From positions 68,762 to 132,761 of the forward strand of contig JABCZZ010000001.1 of the NCBI GenBank assembly GCA_013289445.1: a stretch of 64,000 nucleotides of DNA, read 5' to 3'. How positions within the stretch are numbered: the stretch's first letter is position 1; each line of letters opens with the position of its first letter. The notes under the pieces were generated by a model, which ran no database searches, was not told the origin of the DNA, and saw only the letters and a list, made by a program, of their open reading frames with translations. Made by a program: the position numbers and the translations under genes. This document shows, piece by piece, positions 17,636 to 25,737 of this stretch. This stretch comes from Alphaproteobacteria bacterium. GTDB taxonomy: Bacteria > Pseudomonadota > Alphaproteobacteria > Rickettsiales > JABCZZ01.

Positions 17636-18423
17636 AAGTAATACACATAGTTACGCCTGCATGCCTTAAAGATAGCGAATCCCACGCTAATGGCAATCAC
17701 TGTAAGCCCTAAAAGCCTCAACATATCGTCTATTCCGGGTAAAACCCCTTCGTAAGCCAGCATTTGTATGGGATGCATCATAATGAAAAACGGGTTCCAC
17801 TTCATCCAGGCCTGCGCGGTAGGCGGCAAGGCACTGAAGGGATAGATGACCGGGGTCAGCCAGTAGAGCATGTTCATGCTGAGCGTTACCATCTCGGTGA
17901 TGTCACGCAGGTAGGGTGAAAGAAACGCAAGCGCGATGCCGGCAGACCCCATGATCATGAGCACGGGCAGGAAATAAAGCGGCATCAGCAGAATTGTAGG
18001 ATGAAACGGTGCAAACAGAAGAACGGCAAGAATATACATGGTTAAGAACGAAACGAAATACATGTAGGTAAGCCTGAGCACGTCCGCCACGGGAAAGAGC
18101 GTGGAAGAGACCATGCACCGCTTGAGCGTCTCGGCATTATACGTGATGGAAACGCTGGTATAGACAAACGTGCCGGAGAAATAGGTCCATAACGGCAGGG
18201 ATACCACCACATAAAGCGGATAGTCCGGAATCTTGAAATTGGTGATCTTGGGCATCATCAGGGAATACACAGTGATCATCGCCACCGGCTGCAGCAGCGT
18301 CCACAACATGCCCAGGAACGAGTTGCGATATTGGCGGCCAAGGCCATTCTTGGCGATAAGAATAGCCGTCTGCCAGTAATAGATATCAAGCAGCTTGGCA
18401 AAATGGCGCAATGTGATTTTCAT
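17632..18423 (-). CDS. ABC-2 type polysaccharide export permease
   Basis: This 263-residue membrane subunit has about six transmembrane segments and the family opening with the NGLGRQYRNSFLGMLWTLLQP segment, typical of Wzm/KpsM exporters. The later SPYLRDITEMVTLSMNMLYW block and the GLTPVIYP-like WLTPVIYPFSAL confirm the family. I start it at the ATG at 18423; the longer frame to 18585 would lie inside the ATPase gene in another frame. It directly follows the ATPase gene and should form the exporter with it, carrying a lipid-linked glycan across the inner membrane. It overlaps gmhA by 4 nt. Confidence 0.92.
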   Translation of the reverse strand: MKITLRHFAKLLDIYYWQTAILIAKNGLGRQYRNSFLGMLWTLLQPVAMITVYSLMMPKITNFKIPDYPLYVVVSLPLWTYFSGTFVYTSVSITYNAETLKRCMVSSTLFPVADVLRLTYMYFVSFLTMYILAVLLFAPFHPTILLMPLYFLPVLMIMGSAGIALAFLSPYLRDITEMVTLSMNMLYWLTPVIYPFSALPPTAQAWMKWNPFFIMMHPIQMLAYEGVLPGIDDMLRLLGLTVIAISVGFAIFKACRRNYVYYL

Positions 18424-18424
18424 C

Positions 18425-19177
18425 TCATGCCACCGCCGGTTCGTCGATTCTGAGGATGTCTTTGTAGTACTGGCGCATGATATCCTTGCTGCTGCCTTCG
18501 TTGATGATGCGCCCCTGATCCATGAGGATGAAACGGTTGCACAGATTGATGAATTCGCTGGGGGTATGATCCACCATGATGGCAATTGACACTTTATCTA
18601 CTTTCTTACGCAAGATCTCCTGCGATTTGCCGACGAAACCGGCATCACCCGTGGCAAAAATCTCATCGAGCAGAAGAATGTCCGGATCCTGAAAAATCAC
18701 GGAAGCAAAACCAAGGCGCGCCACCATGCCGGAGGAATAGGTTTTGAGCGGAATATCGATCTTCTCGCCCAGTTCGGAAAATTCGATAATCGTCTTTTCG
18801 ATCTCCGGCGAATACTGACGCAGTTTGCCACGGTAGGCATAGCTGAGTTTGATATTGTGGCGCCCGGTCATCTCCGGCTCAAATCCCGCTCCCATCTCAA
18901 TCAACGGCACTACGCTGCCTTCAACAGTGCGGCTGCCGCCGTGAATAGGATAATTGCCTGAAACAACCTTCAGTAACGAGGACTTGCCGCTGCCATTAAC
19001 GCCGATGATGGCGATGCGGTCGCCGGGTTTTGCGCTGAATGTCACATCGCGCAGAATGGGAATACGCACCTGCCCGCGCACCTTGCTGCGGGTAAACCAC
19101 TGCCTGAGCCCCGCTGCACGCGCATGCGTATCCACGCCCCAGACGGAAACATTTTTCAGATCGATCAGGCCGGACAT
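18425..19177 (-). CDS. ABC polysaccharide export ATPase (Wzt/KpsT/TagH type)
   Basis: This 250-residue ATPase pairs with the adjacent permease. Walker A is GVNGSGKSS (residues 59-67), the signature is YSSGM (147-151) and Walker B is ILLLDEIFATGD (about 167-178). A histidine switch is present in MVDHTPSEF. It has the short N-terminal extension typical of the polysaccharide exporters but stops at about residue 250. It therefore lacks the C-terminal carbohydrate-binding domain of long Wzt proteins such as those of E. coli O8/O9a. This points to export without terminal-cap recognition, as in KpsT or short Wzt. The start ATG shares 1 nt with the hddA stop. Confidence 0.93.
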   Translation of the reverse strand: MSGLIDLKNVSVWGVDTHARAAGLRQWFTRSKVRGQVRIPILRDVTFSAKPGDRIAIIGVNGSGKSSLLKVVSGNYPIHGGSRTVEGSVVPLIEMGAGFEPEMTGRHNIKLSYAYRGKLRQYSPEIEKTIIEFSELGEKIDIPLKTYSSGMVARLGFASVIFQDPDILLLDEIFATGDAGFVGKSQEILRKKVDKVSIAIMVDHTPSEFINLCNRFILMDQGRIINEGSSKDIMRQYYKDILRIDEPAVA

Positions 19178-20286
19178 TAGAGCATGGTCATGATGCGGTT
19201 CTTGGGAGCAAGCGGCAAAACCTTGTCTTGCGGCTTGGCGCCAGGCTGGCGTTCCTGCAGGTGGTAGAAATCACGCCGTGTATAAGTATCCACCGAGTAG
19301 GCAGACGGATCGTAGAAAATAATGCTCGAGCCGCCGCTTTCAAACGCAAACGGCACCCAGAGAAGATCCTGCAGCGCTTTTTTGATGGTGGGATGGCGCT
19401 CAGGCGGTGCAAAGAACAGCATGAAGCCGCCGCCGCCTGCCCCCAGAAGCTTGCCGCCGATGGCGCCCGCTGTGCGCGCGCGGTCGTAAATTTCGTCTAC
19501 AAACTGCGGCGCGATGCTGGCAGAAAGCGAACGTTTCACTTTCCAGGTTTCATGCAGCAGGCGACCGAATTCATTGAGGTCTTTTGCATAGCTGACGACA
19601 TCCAGCGCTTCGTCCACTAAAGCACGCAGCATGCCCATTTCCACTTTTTTATTGCCAATGGCTGCCACCTGCTCCTTCGCCACTTCCGAGGACGTGCGCG
19701 AAACACCGGTGAAGAACAGCAGGAAGTGGCTCTGCAGTTCCTGCATGCGGCCCTGCGGAAGAATCACGGGTTCGACGGCGAAGTCGCCGTTCTGCAAAAT
19801 GGTGATTTTATTAAAACCGCCGTATGCAGTGGCGATCTGATCCTGCACGCCGACATTTTCCTTAAGCACATCGCGTTCGATATGCACCGCCTCGCAGGCA
19901 AGTTCGCGTTTGTTGCTCATGCGTCCATGCAGCCCGTTCATGGCGTTAAGCAGGCCTACGGTGAACGCGGAGCTGGAGCCAAGCCCGGCACGTGCCGGAA
20001 GATCGCCGGTGTGATTGACCTCAACACCCTTGTCACCGGAGAAATATTGCAGCACTGCACGCACCGAAGGATGCACGATTTCGCTGTTATCCATGACCTT
20101 TTCCACCTGCGACCACACAATGCGCGACTTCTCCTTGAAGAAGGGCGGCAAAAAGCGGCAGGTCAGGTAACAATAATGATTGATAGACGTGGAAAGCACA
20201 GCGCCGCCATGTTCACGGTACCAGGTGTGAAAATCGGTGCCGCCGCCAAAGAAAGAAATACGGTATGGGGTGCGACTGATGATCAT
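19177..20286 (-). CDS. hddA: D-glycero-alpha-D-manno-heptose 7-phosphate kinase
   Basis: This 369-residue GHMP-superfamily kinase phosphorylates heptose 7-phosphate at C1 in the GDP-heptose route. It starts with ISRTPYRISFFGGGTDF. The ATP-binding GLGSSSA motif lies at residues 101-107, and the third GHMP motif appears as GGKLLGAGGGGFMLFF. The pattern fits HddA and its FKP-like relatives well. The gene overlaps fcl-like by 4 nt upstream and the ABC ATPase by 1 nt downstream. The pathway also needs a bisphosphate phosphatase (GmhB), which is not in this cluster. Confidence 0.9.
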   Translation of the reverse strand: MIISRTPYRISFFGGGTDFHTWYREHGGAVLSTSINHYCYLTCRFLPPFFKEKSRIVWSQVEKVMDNSEIVHPSVRAVLQYFSGDKGVEVNHTGDLPARAGLGSSSAFTVGLLNAMNGLHGRMSNKRELACEAVHIERDVLKENVGVQDQIATAYGGFNKITILQNGDFAVEPVILPQGRMQELQSHFLLFFTGVSRTSSEVAKEQVAAIGNKKVEMGMLRALVDEALDVVSYAKDLNEFGRLLHETWKVKRSLSASIAPQFVDEIYDRARTAGAIGGKLLGAGGGGFMLFFAPPERHPTIKKALQDLLWVPFAFESGGSSIIFYDPSAYSVDTYTRRDFYHLQERQPGAKPQDKVLPLAPKNRIMTML

Positions 20287-21230
20287 GCGGTTTTCTTCAC
20301 GGGGCGCTGCTCAATAAAATGTTTTTTGTACATGCGCTTAAGCCCGTCCGTGAGCCCCACGCGTGGGCGCCATTCTAACTCAAAAAGCCCCTTGGAATCC
20401 AGCACTTTCCGGGGCGCTCCGTCGGGTTTTGCGGTATCGAATCGTATTTTCCCATTATATCCAATGACTTGAGCGATTTCACCTGCAAGATCAGCAATGG
20501 TGGCTTCCTGCATAGTCCCCACATTAATAATGGCGCTATCATCCCGATTTTTCATGAGAAAGATAAAGGCATCGGCGACGTCATCCACATAGATGAATTC
20601 GCGTTTAGGCGTTCCGGTGCCCCAGATAACCACTTCTGTGAGCTCTTTTGCCTTGGCATCATGGAAGCGTTGCATGAGCGCCGGGATGACATGTGAGGCC
20701 TTGGGATCAAAATTATCTCCCACGCCGTACGTATTCGTAGGCATGGGGATGACTACCTTCATGCCATATTGCTTGGCGTAGCTTTGCGCCATGATGATGC
20801 CGTTAATCTTGGCGGCAGCATAGGCAATATTGGTGGGCTCAATCGGGCCGTTGAGGAATTCGGATTCTTTCACCGGCTGCGGCGCCATTTTAGGATAGGT
20901 GCAGGCAGAGCCAGGAAACAGCAGTTTCTTGACCTTCTGCTGCTTTGCCGCTTCAAATACCGAAAGCTGCATCGCTGTGTTGTCATAGATGAATTCACCG
21001 GGATAGGCGTCGTTGGCATGAATGCCCCCCACGCGCGCCGCGAGGTGAAATACATAATCCGGTATATGCTTGGCAAAATAGCTGCTGACCGCAGGCGCAT
21101 CACGCAGCTCAAGCTCGTTATGGGCAGGTGCAAGCAGCCGCGTAAATCCTGCCTCATTTAGCAAGCGCAAAAGCGCGCTGCCAATCATGCCTGACGCGCC
21201 TGTGATAAGAATTGTGTCCCCGGTTTTCAT
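20283..21230 (-). CDS. GDP-L-fucose synthase-like NAD-dependent epimerase/reductase
   Basis: This 315-residue short-chain dehydrogenase has the Rossmann motif ITGASGMIGSALL at about residues 9-21. The catalytic Ser is in PGSACTYP (108), and the Tyr-Lys pair is YAAAK (137-141). The GSACTYPK and VGDNFDPKASHVIPAL blocks are typical of GDP-L-fucose synthase (Fcl/WcaG). True Fcl works after GDP-mannose 4,6-dehydratase, which is absent here. Given hddA, gmhA and hddC downstream, it may act on a GDP-heptose derivative, for example making a 6-deoxyheptose. That is inference. I start at 21230, since the frame to 21263 adds residues before the normal N-terminus. It is the first gene of the six-gene cluster. 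Confidence 0.85.
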   Translation of the reverse strand: MKTGDTILITGASGMIGSALLRLLNEAGFTRLLAPAHNELELRDAPAVSSYFAKHIPDYVFHLAARVGGIHANDAYPGEFIYDNTAMQLSVFEAAKQQKVKKLLFPGSACTYPKMAPQPVKESEFLNGPIEPTNIAYAAAKINGIIMAQSYAKQYGMKVVIPMPTNTYGVGDNFDPKASHVIPALMQRFHDAKAKELTEVVIWGTGTPKREFIYVDDVADAFIFLMKNRDDSAIINVGTMQEATIADLAGEIAQVIGYNGKIRFDTAKPDGAPRKVLDSKGLFELEWRPRVGLTDGLKRMYKKHFIEQRPVKKTA

Positions 21231-21292
21231 ACTGGCTGGGCTTATAGCATATATGGCCCGCAAAGTATGTAATTTTAATGTCCGTTAGCGGC

Positions 21293-21631
21293 TCACCTGA
21301 ACCTATTTCCAGGGGTGTCCTGCTCTGGCACACCTTCGTTGGGGCCTGTGATTTTCTGCCCGGGTGCTCTGCCAACCATCTGAAGAAAAGTAAGCCTATG
21401 TTCGCTGGTCATTTTCTTTAAATCATTCACCGAAGCCGAAATCGCAATTTGTGTCTTTTGTCCATCTTCGACAGGGCCGATACAGGTTGCCCCTCCAGGC
21501 GGCATCAAGGCGCTATCGAGCGCCCTGCAAAACATTTCCCACGATCCTGCATGTCCGCCGCTGCCTACTTTCGTCCACGGAATATCGAGTATCACATAGG
21601 TGAGCGGAGGATGTTTGCTTGCTTCTTTCAC
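21293..21631 (-). CDS. Hypothetical protein, 112 residues
   Basis: I do not recognise this protein. It starts with GTG at 21631, has no signal peptide or obvious membrane segment, and contains a mixed, coding-like sequence with PLTYVILDIPWTKVGSGG near its start. The GTG overlaps the TGA stop of a 31-codon frame (21628-21723) as GTGA, a pattern typical of translational coupling. It lies just upstream of the fcl-like gene on the same strand, with 62 nt between them, so it may share its transcript. It could also be a decayed gene, since the same frame is blocked by a stop 15 codons upstream. Confidence 0.4.
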   Translation of the reverse strand: MKEASKHPPLTYVILDIPWTKVGSGGHAGSWEMFCRALDSALMPPGGATCIGPVEDGQKTQIAISASVNDLKKMTSEHRLTFLQMVGRAPGQKITGPNEGVPEQDTPGNRFR

Positions 21632-21723
21632 GCTGATGTCATGGCAGTAAGTTCCGCACGCGGCACTCCCTCCTTAAAAAGACCAGCAAGAAAATGCACA
21701 AGTTTTGTGTCGGACTTCGTCAT
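21628..21723 (-). CDS. Possible 31-codon leader or gene fragment
   Basis: An ATG at 21723 opens a 31-codon frame ending in TGA at 21628, overlapping the GTG of the next frame by 3 nt. The product is MTKSDTKLVHFLAGLFKEG, then VPRAELTAMTSA. I see no Shine-Dalgarno site upstream of the ATG. It may be a short coupled gene, or the N-terminal piece of a frameshifted ancestor of the 112-residue protein downstream. The evidence is weak. Confidence 0.25.
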   Translation of the reverse strand: MTKSDTKLVHFLAGLFKEGVPRAELTAMTSA

Positions 21724-21841
21724 AAACAAATATCATTCTAGCATGAAAATACTTTATTTTTTGTTAATCACATTCTTTCCTCAGATATATTTTTTGAAAA
21801 AGCTGTTTTCATCTGTGCAGTCTTTCGTTATTGAGGCACCC

Positions 21842-23047
21842 ATGCAACCTTCGCCGCGCACCCCTTCTTTCATTTTACCGTTACTTGGCGCGCTCAGTGT
21901 CATCACGCCGTTTGCCATTGACCTCTGCCTGCCGGCTTTTCCGCAAATGGCTAAGGATCTTTCTGCCACGACTGCGGTGGTGTCGCTTTGCCTGTCGACT
22001 TATTTTATTGGCCTCGCTTTCGGTCAGATTTTTTACGGCCCCCTGCTCGACCGCTTCGGTCGCAAACCTCCGCTCTATTTTGGCCTGATCCTTTTTATAC
22101 TCGCCTCGATTGGCTGTTATCTTTCTAAAGACATTCATACGCTATTGCTGCTGCGTTTTATCCAGGCGATAGGTGGATGTGCGGCGCAGGTGGCATCGAT
22201 AGCGATGGTGCGCGATTTTTATCCATCGCATGAAAGCGCAAAGATTTTCTCGCTGCTGTTTCTTTTTATCGGCGTTTCGCCCCTGCTGGCGCCCACCGTG
22301 GGCAGCCTCATCACCGTCTATGCAGGATGGCGCATGGTCTTTCTGCTGCTGGCTATCATCGCCGCAATTATCCTGGGGTTCATCTTCCGGTTTTTGCCCG
22401 AAGCCCATACTCCCGATAAAAGCATTTCGCTTAAAGCCGGGCCAATCATCGCTGAATTCTTTCATATCGCCATGAATGCCCGCTTCATCACTTATGCGCT
22501 GGCGGGTGCCTTTTCCTTTGCCGGGTTGTTCGCCTATGTCGCGGGCTCGCCTATCATTTTCATGGAGCAATATCATATGAGCGCGCGCGCATTTGGCGCT
22601 GTCTTCGCCACATTGGCGGTGGGATTTATCGGCAGCAATCAGGTGAATGTCATGCTGCTGAAGCGTTATTCCAGTGAATTACTGTTTTCGCGTGCGCTCT
22701 TTGTGCAGACTATAACAGGCGCGCTCCTCTTGCTGGGCGCCGCACTGGACTGGTGGGGGCTCACGGCCACGCTAATCTGGCTATTCATATTTCTTGGCTG
22801 TGCGGGCATTCTCTACCCTAACGCAGCGGCACTCGCACTCGAGCCATTCACCAGGAACACCGGTAGCGCTGCGGCACTGCTCGGCGTGCTGCAATTGGGT
22901 GTCGGTGCGATTATTTCGTCGGGCATCAGCGTAACCGTCACGCATAACAGCCTTCCCATCCTCGCCATTCTTGCCATTACACCGGTGATAGGGTTGGTAA
23001 TTTTTCTTGCCGGCCGGAAAAAAGCGCGTGTCGTGATTGCCGATTAA
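21842..23047 (+). CDS. MFS drug-resistance transporter, Bcr/CflA family
   Basis: This 401-residue major-facilitator transporter has twelve predicted transmembrane segments. It has the family motif A as YGPLLDRFGRKPPLYFGL between helices 2 and 3. The N-terminal ITPFAIDLCLPAFPQMAKDL matches the D-x-x-LP start of the Bcr/CflA drug/H+ antiporters, and helix 4 carries RFIQAIGGCAAQVASIAMVRD. I start it at 21842, because the 130 codons upstream in the same frame overlap a minus-strand gene and look non-coding. Likely role: efflux of small toxic compounds across the inner membrane. It converges with the gene ending at 23055. Confidence 0.93.
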   Translation: MQPSPRTPSFILPLLGALSVITPFAIDLCLPAFPQMAKDLSATTAVVSLCLSTYFIGLAFGQIFYGPLLDRFGRKPPLYFGLILFILASIGCYLSKDIHTLLLLRFIQAIGGCAAQVASIAMVRDFYPSHESAKIFSLLFLFIGVSPLLAPTVGSLITVYAGWRMVFLLLAIIAAIILGFIFRFLPEAHTPDKSISLKAGPIIAEFFHIAMNARFITYALAGAFSFAGLFAYVAGSPIIFMEQYHMSARAFGAVFATLAVGFIGSNQVNVMLLKRYSSELLFSRALFVQTITGALLLLGAALDWWGLTATLIWLFIFLGCAGILYPNAAALALEPFTRNTGSAAALLGVLQLGVGAIISSGISVTVTHNSLPILAILAITPVIGLVIFLAGRKKARVVIAD

Positions 23048-23054
23048 AACGGTT

Positions 23055-23696
23055 TTATTTTACGTACCATTTTCGGTAGAAATACGTAAACACCGCCGCC
23101 ACGAGAAATAGCTCTAGGATAGTGGCATAGATAGAATTGAAAAAATCCTCTGGCGCGGAAACCGTGCCGAGCGCCTTTATCCGGCCCATCAACGATCCTT
23201 CTTTCTGTAATTGCGCCAGTTGAGCCGTGGATTGCCCGATAATGCGGTAAAGCCGGTTAATTTCGAGCATTTCAGTTTCGGATAATTTTTTCTTCGGCAA
23301 CGATCGGTCAGTGTAAAAATATTTTGTCATCGAATTGAATTCAAGCTCACGACCTACAAACATTTCGGTGGGATTCAAATCAGAGGAAACATTATCATAT
23401 CTTTCATAGGGAAGTTCCTGGGTAGAGCGCACATCCACCGTGTTAAAGTCCGGTTTGATGGCTCCGTCATGAAACCAGCCCGGAGAATAAATCTGTATGG
23501 GCGCCCATTGGGTGCGCGGCTTATGGGTTATCGGCTGATTGACGATGTCTTTGACGCGCTGCTCGGCTTTATCTTTTTGCGATTGCCATGCAGCAATCTG
23601 CTCCTCGCGCGTGGCTGCGGGCGCAGCGTCGCTTTGCGACCAGGCATTGGCGCCCAATAAAAGAAAAACAGGTAATAATACCGCTGCTATTTTCAT
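23055..23696 (-). CDS. Exported protein with C-terminal membrane anchor, unknown
   Basis: This 213-residue protein is of a family I do not recognise. It begins with a clear signal peptide (hydrophobic residues about 4-17, cut near ANAWSQS). The middle is hydrophilic with a charged helix-like segment. One transmembrane segment lies near residues 186-208, followed by the short basic tail RKWYVK, so most of the protein should face the periplasm. Conserved-looking aromatic stretches (WAPIQIYSPGWFHDG) suggest a folded domain. It converges with the MFS gene and has 300 nt of non-coding DNA upstream. Confidence 0.65.
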   Translation of the reverse strand: MKIAAVLLPVFLLLGANAWSQSDAAPAATREEQIAAWQSQKDKAEQRVKDIVNQPITHKPRTQWAPIQIYSPGWFHDGAIKPDFNTVDVRSTQELPYERYDNVSSDLNPTEMFVGRELEFNSMTKYFYTDRSLPKKKLSETEMLEINRLYRIIGQSTAQLAQLQKEGSLMGRIKALGTVSAPEDFFNSIYATILELFLVAAVFTYFYRKWYVK

Positions 23697-24022
23697 ATTA
23701 TTCTTTACGCTTATATTCGATAACGGTTTTTGTATTCCCTATGTCATTGCCCCGCAACCGTCTCAAGTTGTGTCAGGCGAAAGACATTCCCGTCAAGTAT
23801 GTAATTGCAAATCTCCGTAGTTATTATAGCTACCCGGCCTGCATGACGTGTGCATGGTGTTTGAGAAACGATGAAGCCTTGGCCGTCCGAAGCGCAGATT
23901 CCATCACAGCGATGGGCTCTGCTCTTTTATGGCCTGCTGCTTCTTTACCATCTTGATTTTTTATGGATTTAACATCAAACTGTTTTTCTGGCTACCTCTT
24001 CAACCGTTCCGCTTCCTATTCC
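23697..24022. other. Gene-free divergent region
   Basis: Between the start at 23696 (minus) and the chosen start at 24023 (plus) I see no convincing gene. A 122-codon open frame on the plus strand lacks a ribosome site and coding character. The region should hold promoters for both flanking genes, but no strong -35/-10 pair stands out. Confidence 0.5.
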
Positions 24023-24472
24023 ATGTCCATATCAAAAACATCACTGACGATAGCCTTCTTATTATGTGCATTTACTTACGCTTCGGCTGAGGCATTTCCT
24101 AGAGTTAATATAGAAGAAAAATGTAAAGGAGATGCAGATGCGAAGGCTTTCTGTGAAGGGTATGCTAGGGCTAAGAAGAATAATGAAACCGTTGGCGAGC
24201 TCTTGAATGAATGTAATCAAAGTAAATTTTATTGCGGGGGTTATTTACAGGCTTTGCTGGAACCATTTACCTTCCAGGTCTGTCACGCATATCAATCCCT
24301 TACAAATGAAGCCGCTGTAAACTTTTTCTTGAAATGGGCAGCAGCTCATCCCGAATTTTCTAAACTCGCCGCAAGCGACGGTATTTGGCGTGCTGCAGAT
24401 GATGATATGGAGATGGAAAGTTGCATGCACTTGGGCGGCGCAGGCCCTCCCCCGAATCCGCAGAACAAATGA
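24023..24472 (+). CDS. Small secreted protein, possibly Rap1a/Tai-like
   Basis: This protein of 149 residues starts with a signal peptide (MSISKTSLTIAFLLCAFTYASA). The mature part has six cysteines, including KCKGDADAKAFCEGY, LLNECNQSKFYCGGYLQAL and FQVCHAY, and a MESCMH motif near the end. The spacing of GGYLQAL and the helical layout resemble the Rap1a/Tai family, in which members act as periplasmic immunity proteins for type VI amidase toxins. No toxin or T6SS gene is visible here, and the match is only by eye, so the family call is tentative. An upstream in-frame ATG at 23963 would bury the signal peptide, so 24023 is preferred. Confidence 0.5.
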   Translation: MSISKTSLTIAFLLCAFTYASAEAFPRVNIEEKCKGDADAKAFCEGYARAKKNNETVGELLNECNQSKFYCGGYLQALLEPFTFQVCHAYQSLTNEAAVNFFLKWAAAHPEFSKLAASDGIWRAADDDMEMESCMHLGGAGPPPNPQNK

Positions 24473-24576
24473 GCTTTGATTTAATTAGCTACCGCCCGTC
24501 GCGATCGCGCTCACGCCGCCATCAGAGAAGCATGACCATTCACGGACACATTTGTTTTGCGGGAATTCTGCTTTTG

Positions 24577-24792
24577 CTAATGCTGGCTGATGGCGTTTGA
24601 CATTTTGACAAGCCACGCGCGGTCTTTGGCCGTTTCAAGAACATCGGCAGTCGAAAAATACTTCGCGCTGTTTTGAGCGGGATTGCCAAGCGGCTTGGGC
24701 AGCCGGGCATTGACCAGCGCGGGAATCTTGACCGTAAACGCATAGTGCAGAGCTTGGTCTTCCCAAACCGCTTGAGCTATATTTGTCGCCAA
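24577..24792 (-). pseudogene. Short coding-like remnant downstream of tRNA-Ala
   Basis: A 71-codon frame (TTG start) reads as ordinary protein sequence (ATNIAQAVWEDQALHYAFTV onward, ending NAISQH), with no ribosome site and a stop shortly upstream. It lies just past the 3' end of tRNA-Ala on the same strand, a common place for integrated elements and their decayed leftovers. I do not recognise the family. It may be a small intact gene, a fragment or chance. Confidence 0.3.
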
Positions 24793-24862
24793 GATTTTCG
24801 AAAAACTGAATTAGCGCTGCCTTTCAGGCTCTTGCAGGCTAAATCTGAGGGACAGAGTGGTT

Positions 24863-24938
24863 TGGTGGAGCATAACGGAGTCGAACCGTTGACCTCTTCC
24901 ATGCCATGGAAGCGCTCTACCAGCTGAGCTAATGCCCC
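24863..24938 (-). tRNA. tRNA-Ala (GGC)
   Basis: On the minus strand a 76-nt cloverleaf starts GGGGCAT and ends ATGCTCC-A-CCA. The anticodon stem CTTCC/GGAAG encloses ATGGCAT, giving anticodon GGC. The T-arm reads ACGGTTCGACTCCGT. The CCA end is encoded. One G-T pair lies in the acceptor stem. Confidence 0.96.
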
Positions 24939-25087
24939 ATACGGGAAATCAAGGCGCCTAGAGATAGCGAATCCAGTACAGGAGTCAATTTTTTTATGGT
25001 TTTTTAGCCCAGGATCCGTAGCACCGCGCGCTTTTTCTGGAGATTTACGGGCTCGTACGCTATGATTGCCCAGCTTTAGGGAGCGCC

Positions 25088-25531
25088 ATGCCCGGCCAAG
25101 AAACTGAAAATTCCGACCATTCCGCCCTGCGGCGTTATGTGAATGACAGCAGTTGCGTGCGCATTAGCTATCCCCTTCTGGAAGCCTTTTGCAGGCAAGC
25201 AACCAAAGCAGGGCTAAGAAGCGATCAAAAGGAAGAGACACCCCTCGATTCTCAAATGGCGGGTGTCTTTGTGATACTCATGTCGCATCTGCGCGGCATG
25301 GCCGGTGCAGAGATTGTTTGCGATCGCTCGCAGATAGATCATCTGGCGGCCCGCGTTTCCAGCTTCCCTTCAGACGGACAGCCCGCAAGCCAGGTTCCAA
25401 ACAAGGAGCTTCGGTTCAGGCGGATGATTCAGGAATGCTGGGATCAGGCGATAGAAATATCCGGCGCAAGCAAGCTGCCGCCACTTCGTGGCAGGGCGAA
25501 ACCCGATGGCTCCCGAGGCACTCCTGGCTGA
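25088..25531 (+). CDS. Hypothetical protein, 147 residues
   Basis: The family is not recognised. The frame starts at an ATG with GGGAGCGCC directly upstream. It encodes a hydrophilic, helix-rich protein without signal peptide or membrane segment. The central part (QMAGVFVILMSHLRGMAGAE) is amphipathic. The last 25 residues are Pro/Gly/Arg-rich. It lies between tRNA-Ala and the flagellar operon on the same strand as the latter, but is separated from flgF by about 200 nt carrying a promoter, so a flagellar role is only possible. Confidence 0.55.
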   Translation: MPGQETENSDHSALRRYVNDSSCVRISYPLLEAFCRQATKAGLRSDQKEETPLDSQMAGVFVILMSHLRGMAGAEIVCDRSQIDHLAARVSSFPSDGQPASQVPNKELRFRRMIQECWDQAIEISGASKLPPLRGRAKPDGSRGTPG

Positions 25532-25648
25532 GCAAAACAGCCTCTTTTTACCCATCTCCCCGGCAATTCTTGCCGCCCGGCAGGCAGAATAGTACTTTAT
25601 CCACAGGAATATTGGCAATATTACACTGAAATATAATAATAAAATGGC

Positions 25649-25664
25649 TGGCATAAAACATGCA
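25649..25664 (+). promoter_or_regulatory. Sigma-54-type promoter for the flg operon
   Basis: TGGCATAAAACATGCA fits the -24/-12 pattern of sigma-54 promoters, with GG and GC separated by exactly 10 nt. The -24 box TGGCA is perfect and the -12 box is ATGC rather than TTGC. It lies 74 nt upstream of the flgF start. Rod and hook genes are sigma-54 dependent in alphaproteobacteria such as Caulobacter, which supports the call. Confidence 0.6.
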
Positions 25665-25737
25665 TAAGCTAATAAGCGGTAGGGTAATAAAGGTACTAAC
25701 ACCCCGCTTTAAAGGGGGCGACTAAAAGGGCAAAGTT

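Noticed and set aside
23588..23956. 122-codon plus-strand frame between 23055 and 24023 genes
   Set aside because: No ribosome site, partly antisense to the signal peptide of the neighbouring gene and no coding character.
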